The position numbers and the translations under genes are program-made. From positions 1 through 30,000 of the forward strand of contig RPFO01000952.1 of NCBI GenBank assembly GCA_009746045.1: 30,000 bases of DNA. Direction: 5' to 3'. The notes beneath the pieces are model-generated. The model worked only from the letters and a program-made list of their open reading frames with translations. It ran no database searches and was not told the DNA's origin. Of the stretch, positions 22,099 through 29,727 are shown piece after piece. Every line of letters begins with the position of its first letter. Positions within the stretch are counted from its first letter, which is position 1. This stretch comes from Mesostigma viride. Its lineage: Eukaryota > Streptophyta > Mesostigmatophyceae > Mesostigmatales > Mesostigmataceae.

Positions 22099-22552
22099 CA
22101 GTCACCTTGCTCTTTCCATCAACGGGGACGCACTTGCGGACGCGTAGCTAGTGACCGTAGATCGGCAGGGATCGGACGGCCAAATTCAAAGCACCGCGAA
22201 AAATTTGCGACTTGAAGGGTTGCCGCGTAAGGTGTTCCACGGAAAGATTGTAAAGCAGCTCCCCCTCGCCAGTCAGTCAGTGGCGCCGGCAGCACAGGCA
22301 GAGGTTCTATTGGCGTCAAGTAAGAAAGAAGCACCGCTGTGTTCAATGATACCGCGTACGAACCCGACTAGAGGTCACGGAGTAAGGAGCCAATCCATGT
22401 TCGGTTTGAAACTGACCACGGGTTGTTACTGGTAGATAGAGTCGGTGTGGCTTAGCTCCAAGGGATACACACAACTATATCTTCTAGGGGCCGGTGCAGT
22501 CGCGCCGCGCTGCGTACTTTATAGCTGTTTTTTTTTTTTTTGAGACTATACG
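22099..22552. other. Non-coding spacer upstream of the minus-strand genes
   Basis: No recognised gene or repeat. A run of 13 T lies at about 22529-22541. The segment could hold the 5' region of the minus-strand gene, but no promoter motif can be supported. Confidence 0.5.
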
Positions 22553-22640
22553 CTAAGTGTCGGCGCTTGGTATGTGCTGTTTGGAGTGGCGTGATCCACA
22601 ACGTCGTTGTGGGTCACGCTCCACTTCGCAGTGCACTCCC

Positions 22641-22861
22641 GGGTGCACACGGGTGTACACTCCGGGTGTACACGGGTGTACACGCCGGGTGCACTTCGGT
22701 CTACTGCCACACGCTAAGGCACTGTATGCACTGTATGTAGTGGCGTGACCCACAACGAAGTGGGTGCACACGGGTGTACACTCCGGGTGTACACGGGTGT
22801 ACACGCCGGGTGCACTTCGGTCTACTGCCACACGCTAAGGCACTGTATGCACTGTATGTAG
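22641..22861. repeat. ~120-bp tandem duplication inside the MITE-like element
   Basis: The sequence from GGGTGCACACGGGTGTACAC (22641) through CACTGTATGTAGT (22741) recurs from 22762 to 22861 almost unchanged. Each copy contains several near-palindromic GGGTGTACAC words. Confidence 0.9.
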
Positions 22862-23032
22862 TAAAGTGACCCACAACGACGTTGTGGATCACGCCACTAC
22901 ATAACATATGTACAGTATGCAAGCGCCGACACTTGAGCGTGGCGGTGGGCCGAAGTGTAGCGTGACCCACAACGACGTTGTGGATCACGCCACTACATAA
23001 CATATGTACAGTATGCAAGCGCCGACACTTAA
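22862..23032. repeat. Direct duplication of the right arm
   Basis: A roughly 70-bp segment from GTGACCCACAACGACGTTGT to CAAGCGCCGACACTT occurs at about 22866-22935 and again at about 22962-23032. Each copy includes the hairpin CCACAACGACGTTGTGG. The element therefore has two right ends. Confidence 0.9.
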
Positions 23033-23124
23033 CCTGTTAACTCTTTATTCGGAGTGATAGTCAACGACCTATATACTACGGACTACCAATAGCTACCGCA
23101 TATAAAACATGGGCTTTTCATCAC

Positions 23125-23178
23125 GCCCGTCGAGGGCGATGACGGTGACGCTCGTCACCGTCATCGCCCTCGACGGGC
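23125..23178. repeat. 26-bp-stem inverted repeat with 2-nt loop
   Basis: GCCCGTCGAGGGCGATGACG...GTGACG is followed after CT by its exact reverse complement, ending CGACGGGC. Confidence 0.95.
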
Positions 23179-23410
23179 CAACATCTAAACTCTTCTCTTA
23201 ATCAACAAAGTATATTACCAATAGCCGCTGCCTATCAAACAGGTTGTATTCATCACGCGCGTGAACGCCCCGTCATCGCCCCGTCATCGCCCCGTCAGCG
23301 CCCCGTCATCGCCCTGCCGAGGGCCAACCTCTTAACTCTTTATTCGGAGTAATAAAAAACGGCCTATATTGTGAATAGCTGCCGCCTATCAACCAGGTAC
23401 TTTTCATCAC

Positions 23411-23464
23411 GCCCGTCGAGGGCGATGACGGTGACGGCCGTCACCGTCATCGCCCTCGACGGGC
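23411..23464. repeat. Perfect 54-bp palindrome
   Basis: Same arms as the previous palindrome, but the centre reads GTGACGGCCGTCAC, so the whole 54 bp is self-complementary with no loop. Confidence 0.95.
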
Positions 23465-23705
23465 CAACATCTAAACTCTTCTCTTAATCAACAAAGTATA
23501 TTACCAATAGCCGCTGCCTATCAAACAGGTTGTATTCATCACGCGCGTGAACGCCCCGTCATCGCCCCGTCATCGCCCCGTCAGCGCCCCGTCATCGCCC
23601 TGCCGAGGGCCAACCTCTTAACTCTTTATTCGGAGTAATAAAAAACGGCCTATATTGTGAATAGCTGCCGCCTATCAACCAGGTACTTTTCATCACGCCC
23701 GTCGA

Positions 23706-23741
23706 GGGCGATGACGGTGACGGCCGTCACCGTCATCGCCC
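23706..23741. repeat. 36-bp perfect palindrome, truncated third copy
   Basis: GGGCGATGACGGTGACGG and its reverse complement are retained. Beyond GCCC at 23741 the sequence diverges to AGCCGGCATT, so the outer nine bases of the right arm are lost. Confidence 0.92.
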
Positions 23742-23745
23742 AGCC

Positions 23746-24061
23746 GGCATTGCCATACAAGAAGAAGCTCTCGATCCTAGGTATAGACTACCTCGTGTAT
23801 CATCGTAATTGACAGCATCGAGATCATTCATACCTACCTACAATGGCCAGCTGCAAAAGAAAAATGTCGACCAACAGACAGGACCTGTCGCCGGGAACCC
23901 TGTCGGCATTAAGGGCGAGAGGTGGTTTACTTATCGGTGATTACTGATGCCTGTTGTACACACGGTGCACATGTCTTATTAATTAACTTATTAAGTACTA
24001 AATTATTATCACGTCTTTTGATTGAGTTAGCCAGCTTTTGCCCATGCACACACATGTCCAC
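23746..24061. other. Spacer, nothing recognised
   Basis: Mixed to AT-rich sequence of about 315 bases. No coding or repeat signal beyond short TTAATTAA words. Confidence 0.5.
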
Positions 24062-24123
24062 ATTAATTAATTATATAATTAAACTCGTGCTTCCACTGGG
24101 ACATCACGGAGCATTAACCCGGA
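24062..24123 (-). repeat. TTAA-tailed dispersed element, copy 2
   Basis: TTAATTAATTATATAATTAA runs into ACTCGTGCTTCCACTGGGAC and ATCACGGAGCATTAACCC. This is a diverged copy of the core at 25240-25272 and the inverse of 16062-16095. It is followed by GGATGGATGG and the AGGG array. Confidence 0.7.
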
Positions 24124-24424
24124 TGGATGGAGGGAGGGAGGGAGGGAGGGAGGGTTTAGGGTGGATGGATGGAGGGAGGGAGGGAGGGAGGGAGGGAGGG
24201 AGGGAGGGAGGGAGGGAGGGAGGGAGGGAGGGAGGGAGGGAGGGAGGGAGGGAGGGAGGGAGGGAGGGAGGGAGGGAGGGAGGGAGGGAGGGAGGGAGGG
24301 AGGGAGGGAGGGAGGGAGGGAGGGAGGGAGGGAGGGAGGGAGGGAGGGAGGGAGGGAGGGAGGGAGGGAGGGAGGGAGGGAGGGAGGGAGGGAGGGAGGG
24401 AGGGAGGGAGGGAGGGAGGGAGGG
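24124..24424 (+). repeat. (AGGG)n microsatellite, ~300 bp
   Basis: About 70 GGGA/AGGG units are interrupted once near 24153-24171 by TTTAGGGTGGATGGATGG. G runs with single-base loops on the plus strand can form very stable G-quadruplexes. The flanks GATGGATGG (left) and GGGTGCA...AATCCTACCGGTC...CTATCTACAA (right) match 25285-25338, where there is no expansion. Confidence 0.98.
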
Positions 24425-24945
24425 GTGCACGCAATCCTACCGGTCAAAGCTATCTACAAAACAGTTCTATGTTGATCTCTTTGTGATGGTCGCGACCCTA
24501 GGGGTCTTGGTTGGCATGCCGCCCTCGTTTGAAAACACGTTCCTTCCCCACTGCATGGGGCTTGTTGGCCTCTATGACCTGCACAGTCACGTGTCTATTA
24601 ATTAATCAATAAATTCATGACCATGGGCCCACGTGGCCATGTCCATCATCTTTCTCCAAATCACTTAAAGAGGACTAGCACCCCCATGCATGTCCTCTGC
24701 ACATGCGGAGACGCCAATTCATCAGTTTAAATTTTGTATTCAACTCGTGACACGCCAATTAATTATGGGCAATAGGCTTAGGTATGCGTGCCATGCTTCC
24801 AAGTTCGTTGTCTCTTTTCAGATGAAACATATATATGTTTATGCAACTCCTTTTGAGTTAATTCATTCATTGATTTCCTTAATTCCTGTCTAACTTGACA
24901 TGTAGTACTTTTCCTTGAACTATCATTTTCTGTGTGGACGTGCAG
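24425..24945. other. Non-coding, probably intronic or intergenic
   Basis: About 520 bases, AT-rich in the right half, with several TTAATTAA words. It ends in an acceptor-like TGTGTGGACGTGCAG. No convincing upstream exon was found. Confidence 0.45.
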
Positions 24946-25202
24946 CCGTTGAGAAGGAGTTCAAGCATCTCCCTGATGGCTTCCCCGCTGTCAGCTACGT
25001 TGGCCTAGCCTCAACTGGCAAGGTGGCTGGCAAGTTGAAGACCACGGACAAGAACCTCTACTCCCGGGCGTTGCTGCCTGTAGTGTTGCGAGGCCGCCTT
25101 CATCCGGACGCCTGTGCAGCATTTGTTCAATTTTCACGCGCATGGGACTGTGCCTTTTCTGCCCGGGCCTTTACTCAAGGGTTTATGTATAACTTGTCTT
25201 GA
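24946..25202 (+). CDS. Partial exon resembling the C-terminal part of a CACTA transposase
   Basis: The exon starts after the acceptor-like GACGTGCAG at 24945 and stays open to a TGA at 25200-25202. The protein includes VEKEFKHLPDGFPAVSYVGL, GKVAGKLKTTDKNLYSRALL, PVVLRGRLHPDACAAF and VQFSRAWDCAFSARAF. The block GKLK..D......LLPVVLRG.L...A resembles the 'LK.HD.H.L...LLPVALRG.L' region found after the catalytic domain of CACTA (Tnp2-type) transposases. This is a by-eye match to a family pattern, not an alignment. Only about 85 residues are present, no DDE catalytic region is visible nearby, and no in-frame ATG precedes it, so it is either one exon of a larger gene or a remnant. A different origin cannot be excluded. 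Confidence 0.45.
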
Positions 25203-25223
25203 AGTCAATGCCTTGCCATCATG

Positions 25224-25365
25224 GCCTTAATTAATTAATTAGACTCGTGCTCCCGTTGGGGAGTCACGGAGCATTATTTAACCCCGATGGATCGATGGAT
25301 GGGTGCAACCAGTCCTACCGGTCTAATCTATCTACAACATCTATCTACCATATCTATCTACAAAA
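25224..25365 (-). repeat. TTAA-tailed dispersed element, copy 3 (unexpanded)
   Basis: TTAATTAATTAATTAGACTC then GTGCTCCCGTTGGGGAGTCA and CGGAGCATTATTTAACCCC lead into GATGGATCGATGGATGGGTG and CCTACCGGTCTAATCTATCT. This matches both flanks of the AGGG array at 24062-24470. CTATCTAC words continue to about 25365. Confidence 0.7.
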
Positions 25366-26033
25366 TCCATCAACATCAACTCTACCCTACATCATGGCAT
25401 TGACAAGCCGTGCCTTGTCTCATGGTGTGAATGTCATGCCTTCATCAGCACATCAATTCGAAAACCCATTTTCTTCCCCTAAAAATTAGTAGGAGATGGA
25501 ATAATGGTCAGTTTGACCACAAATTTGGCACCAAGGTTCCTTATCAGATTTGGTATGATCCCATGTGGTCAAATTAAAAATTTGGGATTTGGCAGCATGG
25601 AAACATGGTGACATTTGCTAGCATAAAATACCGTATTTTCGGCACTTTCTGGCATGTATGCATGTATCAGAACACCAAATGACCTCAGTTGGGCCTAGAA
25701 CTTTGCACATGTTCTAAACACATCCCATACAGCATGCCCACAATAAATTCAGACTGTTTGCATGACAAATAGGTGACAAATGCTAGCAAACATAGAACTG
25801 CAAATGCAGTTCCTAGTAATTGTTTTTCAAGGGCTTAATCTCATAGTTGCATGTCAATCATTCCAGTTTGGGATATATAGTCAGGATCCCAACAACACAT
25901 CTACATTATACTACTATATTTTATATGACATTGCAGGAAGGCAGACTTAGGGGCACACGCCCATGATACAACGTCAGCATGTGCACCAATAACACACATG
26001 TAACTTACTAGCTAATCATCATAATAAAAAGCA
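25366..26033. other. AT-rich non-coding segment
   Basis: About 670 bases without a significant open frame. A small inverted repeat, TTTGACCAC (25514) / GTGGTCAAA (25565), is present. GACATTGCAG near 25930 could be a splice acceptor, but no exon can be supported. Confidence 0.5.
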
Positions 26034-26039
26034 CACCTT

Positions 26040-26160
26040 CCCAACCCACCTACCCAGGGACCCACACACCCACCCAGCCACCCAGCCACCCACCCACCCA
26101 CCACCCACCACCCACCACCCACCCACCACCCACCCACCCACCCACCCACCCACCCACCCG
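26040..26160. repeat. (CCCA)n / CCACCCA array
   Basis: Irregular ACCC units make about 120 bases of C/A-only sequence directly before the CCCT tract. Confidence 0.92.
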
Positions 26161-26173
26161 TATAACCATGCAC

Positions 26174-27339
26174 GCCCTCCCTCCCTCCCTCCCTCCCTCC
26201 CTCCCTCCCTCCGTCCTCCGTCCCTCCGTCCCTCCCTACCTCCCTCCTTCCCTCCCTACCTCCCTCCGTCCCTCCCTCCCTCCCTCCTCCCTCCCTCCCT
26301 CCCTCCTCCTCCCTCCCTCCCTCCCTCCCTCCCTCCCTCCCTCCCTCCTCCCTCCCTCCCTCCCTCCCTCTCCCTCCCTCCCTCCTCCTCCCTCCCTCCC
26401 TCCCTCCTCCCTCCTCCCTCCCTCCCTCCCTCCCTCCTCCCTCCCTCCCTCCCTCCCTCCCTCCCTCCCTCCTCCCTCCCTCCCTCCGTCCTCCGTCCCT
26501 CCCTCCCTCCCTCCTCCTCCCTCCCTCCCTCCTCCTCCCTCCCTCCCTCCCTCCGTCTCCTCCTCCCTCCCTCCTCCCTCCCTCCTCCCTCCTCCCTCCC
26601 TCCCTCCCTCCCTCCCTCCCTCCCTCCCTCCTCCCTCCCTCCCTCCCTCCTCCCTCCCTCCCTCCCTCCCTCCCTCCCTCCCTCCGTCCCTTTCTCCCTC
26701 CCTCCCCTCCCTCCCTCCCTCCCTCCTCCTCCCTCCCTCCCTCCCTCCTCCCTCCCTCCTCCTCCTCCCTCCCTCCCTCCCTCCCTCCCTCCTCCCTCCC
26801 TCCTCCCTCCCTCCCTCCCTCCCTCCCTCCCTCCCTCCCTCCTCCCTCCTCCTCCCTCCCTCCCTCCTCCTCCCTCCCTCCTCCTCCCTCCCTCCCTCCC
26901 TCCCTCCCTCCCTCCCTCCCTCCCTCCCTCCCTCCCTCCCCTCCCTCCCTCCCTCCTCCCTCCTCCCTCCCTCCTCTCCCTCCTCCCTCCCTCCTCCCTC
27001 CCTCCCTCCCTCTCCCTCCCTCCCTCCTCCCTCCCTCCCTCCTCCCTCCCTCCCTCTCCTCTCCTCCCCTCTCCCTCCCTCCCTCCCTCCCTCCTCCCTC
27101 CCTCCCTCCCTCCCTCCCTCCCTCCCTCCTCCCTCCCCTCCCTCCCTCCCTCCCTCCCTCCCTCCCTCCCTCCCTCCCTCCCTCCTCCCTCCCTCCCTCC
27201 CTCCCTCCCTCCTCCCTCCCTCCCTCCCTACCTACCTCCGTCCCTCCCTCCGTCCCTTTCTCCCTCTCCGTCGCCCTCCCTCCCTCCCTCCCTCCCTCCC
27301 TCCCTCCCTCCCTCCCTCCCTCCCTCCTCCCTCCCCCCC
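26174..27339. repeat. 1.16-kb CCCT/CCT polypyrimidine tract
   Basis: Almost uninterrupted CCCT units with scattered CCT triplets and rare G or A (CCGTCC, CCTACC). The minus strand is GGGAGGG throughout and could form G-quadruplexes or triplex DNA. Long Pro/Leu/Ser and Gly/Arg/Glu frames across it are artefacts of the repeat. Confidence 0.97.
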
Positions 27340-28236
27340 GGCGACGGCAGCGATGGGCCCAGGGGGGGACGGTGCGCTTTGTCTTGTTCGCCGGGGTGCG
27401 CCGGCGGGGTGCGGGCACTGTCGCGTTTTATTTTGCCCGCCCGCCCCAGTCCTTGTCGGAGTGCCTCCTCAGGCCATGGCGGCAGGGTAAGAGTTCTTTT
27501 CGCCCGTCGCCGCACGCTTAAACCACTACAACACGCCGGTTAAAAGCGGGTTACAACGATAGAAACCAGTAGATGCTGCTTCTCTCGCACCCCGGGCACA
27601 CCTAAGAAATCGGCAGCTAGCCCCGCCCGCAGTACATGCAGCGGACAATGTTGCTCCCCCCAAGGGAAGTCACAAATCTGCAAGAAATGGCGTAAAAGCG
27701 AATAAATCCACGACATACATGGTTGCCCCTGTCAGCGCTCCTATAAATCTGACTTTTTCGGAAAATTTGCGTGCAACATGGAAACGCAAAATTAACGGAA
27801 AACAGACACTCTTTCTGGGAAATGATGTTAGGAATCGTTAGAAAGTGTGGGGATACGTTGCAAGCGTCTTTATCTGCTCTAGAGGTTACCTTGAAGCCGC
27901 ACGGGTCGGTGCACTCGAGCCGTGATCATGAGCAAACTGGCCAGCTGCGTGTTTCCCCTCGTAGCCAATGAATAAATAACAGTTTGCCGCCTTTTTTTTG
28001 GCAGAATAAATTTTCTTACGTCAATGCCGATCGAACAAGAGAAATCCGGGGCCAAATGGCTTCGTGATCCGTGCACAATAAATTTTCAAGCACCATAGCC
28101 TTTGACACAACTCAACATGCACCTCGCGCAAATTTCAGTCATTTTTATACCCGGGAATTACCGTGGACACTTAGACGCAGCGTCGCGGCTTAATTGCATG
28201 ATGTGAGTGCATGCTGTGTTGCCGCACAGTTCATCA
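27340..28236. other. Spacer with no recognised gene
   Basis: About 900 bases: GC-rich to roughly 27480, then mixed to AT-rich. Several open frames of 60-95 codons occur by chance. None has a recognisable motif or splice context. Confidence 0.5.
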
Positions 28237-28536
28237 GTTTTGTCAGTGCCGTGAGTTGCTTTGTCAGTCCCGTCCAGTATATCAGTGCTTTTTTTCAGAT
28301 TTGTCAGGTTGGTTTCATGCTCCTGACAAAAGCCTGATAAAACTTCTGTAAAAAAATCAGTTTTTGGCACATATCAGGAATTATCAGGATTTATCAACCA
28401 CGCGTCCTGATATTATCAGCGTTTATCAGCGTTTATCAGCGTTTATCAGCGTTTATCAGTCACTAGGATTTTTTTATCAGGCGTTTATCAGTTTTATCAG
28501 GCGTTTATCAGGGTTATCAGTTTTTTTATCAGAAAC
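28237..28536 (-). repeat. Right subterminal TTATCAG repeat cluster
   Basis: TTTATCAGCG repeats at exact 10-bp spacing near 28420-28459. Further TTATCAG words reach 28532, and looser TTTGTCAG/CAGTCC words extend back to about 28237. Read on the minus strand this is the CTGATAAACG motif of 18273-18418, followed inward by a CAGGAGCAT word also seen on the left side. The cluster runs right up to the inverted end TTACTAGTG. Confidence 0.85.
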
Positions 28537-28549
28537 GAGTTACTAGTGC

Positions 28550-28702
28550 ATGGGAGTGGACAATATTTCACCGGAGGTGGTTAAGATGCCTGAGCTTGAG
28601 CCTTTTCTCCGGGGGGGTTTGCAACCGGATTCTACGAGATGGCCTCACCCCGCTGTTGTCTTACAGGTTTCAGCTCCCAGTTACATGAGAATAATTAATT
28701 AA
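28550..28702 (+). CDS. 50-codon open frame flanking the element, doubtful
   Basis: An ATG at 28550 opens a frame to TAA at 28700-28702 (includes MGVDNISPEVVKMPELEPFL and STRWPHPAVVLQVS). No domain is recognised. It begins two bases after the candidate transposon end, so it could be part of an interrupted exon or chance. I give it little weight. Confidence 0.15.
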   Translation: MGVDNISPEVVKMPELEPFLRGGLQPDSTRWPHPAVVLQVSAPSYMRIIN

Positions 28703-28945
28703 TAACAATGTGCCGGTACTTAGTAGCCGTTTTGTGTTTCGAGGCGTTTGGGATATTTCGATGCGTTGGGACCCAGCCATTGGAGGTTCGGCTGAATTTT
28801 GGCATATGTGAGTTACGCCCCAGATTTTGGCTAGCTGTGCAGCGGTCCGGTGCTGAGGTATACATACGGACTGAGATTCTGGATACTGCCGGCGGGCGTG
28901 ACAAGTGGCCGAATATTGGTGTGCGTCGATTGGTTGGTACTCGGC
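28703..28945. other. Spacer with an unrecognised 94-codon frame
   Basis: An ATG at 28708 opens 94 codons ending at 28992 (contains FWLAVQRSGAEVYIRTEILD). It runs into the inverted arm of the next element and has no recognised family or splice context, so it is not called as a gene. Confidence 0.4.
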
Positions 28946-29224
28946 TGATGTGTCGTAATGGAAATGTCAGAGGTTTGGTTGGTGCGTACTAGATGCGTTC
29001 CAGCCCAGGCTTGCGCCGGTGCCTACATAGCGCCGTAGGCTAGCCTAGCCGCCTGACAGACCATGATGATCCAAAAGCCAGCATTGTCTTGCGGCGGTCC
29101 AACGGTTGTTGCTACTTTGCTGGCCATGGCCATGCTGGTAAATTAAGCTGGGGGCTTGACTCGGAGGTTGTGATCTAATTACCGTAAATCACCATTTAAT
29201 AATAATCGAATTCAAGTTTTAACA
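28946..29224. repeat. Left arm of a long inverted repeat
   Basis: This arm pairs with 29728-30000. Shared stretches include GGCTAGCCTAGCCGCCTGAC (GGGTAGCC in the other arm), CCAAAAGCCAGCATTGT, GCGGCGGTCCAACGGTTGTT, GGTAAATTAAGCTGGG and ATTACCGTAAAT. Identity by eye is about 85 percent with small indels. The outer limit is not reached, because the partner arm continues to the window end. Confidence 0.93.
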
Positions 29225-29235
29225 CCCGCCGGTGA

Positions 29236-29538
29236 ATGTATTGTCAGACCGCTGTCCGGGTCATGCTCTACAAGGGCAAGGGGGCCGTCGCGGATACCGG
29301 CATCTGTAGTAACTGCTACGTCTGCCTCCAAAGCTGCGTGCTGAAAGTCTTCGTGCGTCTCCTGCTGAACCGCATGCGTGCCCTGAGCCTCGATTCCCAC
29401 CTACTAGGTGAGTCTCACTCCCAGATGGGCTTCCATCTTGGTCGCAATTGTGCTATGGTCACCATGACTGCGCGCCGCCTGATCGAGGAAGTGGGCCGCC
29501 TGGCCCCCGGCCTCTTACCATGCATGCATGGCTATTAA
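29236..29538 (+). pseudogene. LINE reverse transcriptase N-terminal fragment
   Basis: The 100-codon frame contains VMLYKGKGAVAD, CLQSCVLKVFVRLLLNRMRA, LDSHLLGESHSQMGFHLGRN and ARRLIEEVGRLAP. This matches the order 'V.LYKGKG..D..NYR.I.L....K.F...LL.R......L...Q.GF..GR' of RT blocks 0-2 in non-LTR retrotransposons. The expected NYRGI has become CSNCYV, and small insertions are present. The catalytic motifs that should follow are absent: after GYAIK-like sequence the copy jumps directly to the C-terminal block, so more than a kilobase has been deleted. It is inactive. Confidence 0.8.
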
Positions 29539-29566
29539 GTAACCCTTGTAAGTAGCCCTTGTCCTC

Positions 29567-29727
29567 AGCATCCTCCTTTACGGCTGCGAGGCGTGGACCC
29601 TGGACCATGCGCTGAGCAAGCAGCTTGACGGCACAGTCACTCTGGAATGCTCTGTCACATCCTCAGCGCCCGCTACCAAGACTCAGCGCCGCACCCGGGG
29701 CGAGCTCCCTCTACTGCGAGCTCCCTC
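29567..29727 (+). pseudogene. LINE ORF2 C-terminal fragment, second copy
   Basis: SILLYGCEAWTLDHALSKQL then DGTVT, followed after a frame change by MLCHILSARYQD and a stop just inside the right arm. It is nearly identical in DNA to 13770-13930. This copy keeps GCEAWTL intact, whereas the other has an inserted GTAC and reads GCEAYVD. The junction with the upstream RT fragment lies at about 29540-29566. Confidence 0.8.

Larger units (their letters stand above)
22553..23033. mobile_element. MITE-like element, ~480 bp, with long inverted ends
   Basis: The left end TAAGTGTCGGCGCTTG at about 22553 is the exact reverse complement of CAAGCGCCGACACTTA ending at about 23033. After a divergent gap the inverted homology resumes at GTGGCGTGATCCACAACG...GTTGTGGGTCACGCT, so the arms are roughly 70 bp. 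The outermost TA (or TAA/TTA) is symmetrical and could include a TA-type target duplication, but this cannot be decided. The interior contains two tandem duplications and repeated ACACGGGTGTACAC words. There is no transposase, so it would be non-autonomous. It sits inside the larger CACTA-like candidate. Confidence 0.75.
23033..23745. repeat. 286-bp tandem repeat, about 2.5 copies, each with a long palindrome
   Basis: Words such as TTAACTCTTTATTCGGAGT recur near 23037, 23325 and 23611, and the palindrome starts at 23125, 23411 and 23697, an exact 286-bp period. Each unit also carries a four-copy 11-bp minisatellite (CGCCCCGTCAT, near 23270-23314 and 23556-23600). The third copy stops inside its palindrome at about 23741. 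No open frame was found. Confidence 0.92.
18225..28548. mobile_element. Candidate CACTA-like DNA transposon (~10.3 kb)
   Basis: The left end CACTAGTAA (18225-18233) is the exact reverse complement of TTACTAGTG (28540-28548). Just inside each end lies a cluster of CTGATAA-core direct repeats, pointing inward from each side so that the clusters mirror one another. CACTA-superfamily elements characteristically have 5'-CACTA termini, short TIRs and repeated subterminal motifs bound by their own proteins. Inside are a spliced minus-strand gene (19124-21695) and a plus-strand exon with a CACTA-transposase-like block (24946-25202). Against it: the flanking triplets (CCA left, CAT right) do not form the usual 3-bp duplication, another CACTAG lies inside the right cluster near 28461, and no complete transposase is visible. 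It may be a nested or decayed copy. Confidence 0.5.

Noticed and set aside
22540-23018. Open frames with CTRVHPCTPGVYTRVHP repeats
   Set aside because: Translations of the ACACGGGTGTACAC words inside the MITE-like element on both strands.
24150-24160. Plant-type telomere repeat TTTAGGG
   Set aside because: A single copy within an AGGG array, and isolated CCCTAAA words once per satellite monomer. There is no tandem telomeric run.
24079-24605. GREGGREGG and LPPSLPPS open frames over the AGGG array
   Set aside because: Microsatellite translation on both strands.
26012-27490. 440- and 468-codon open frames over the CCCT tract
   Set aside because: Low-complexity translation of a polypyrimidine tract, open on both strands at once. 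No flanking exon structure.
18225-28548. A 3-bp target duplication for the CACTA candidate
   Set aside because: The flanks are CCA and CAT. Only a CA dinucleotide is shared, which is too weak to claim.
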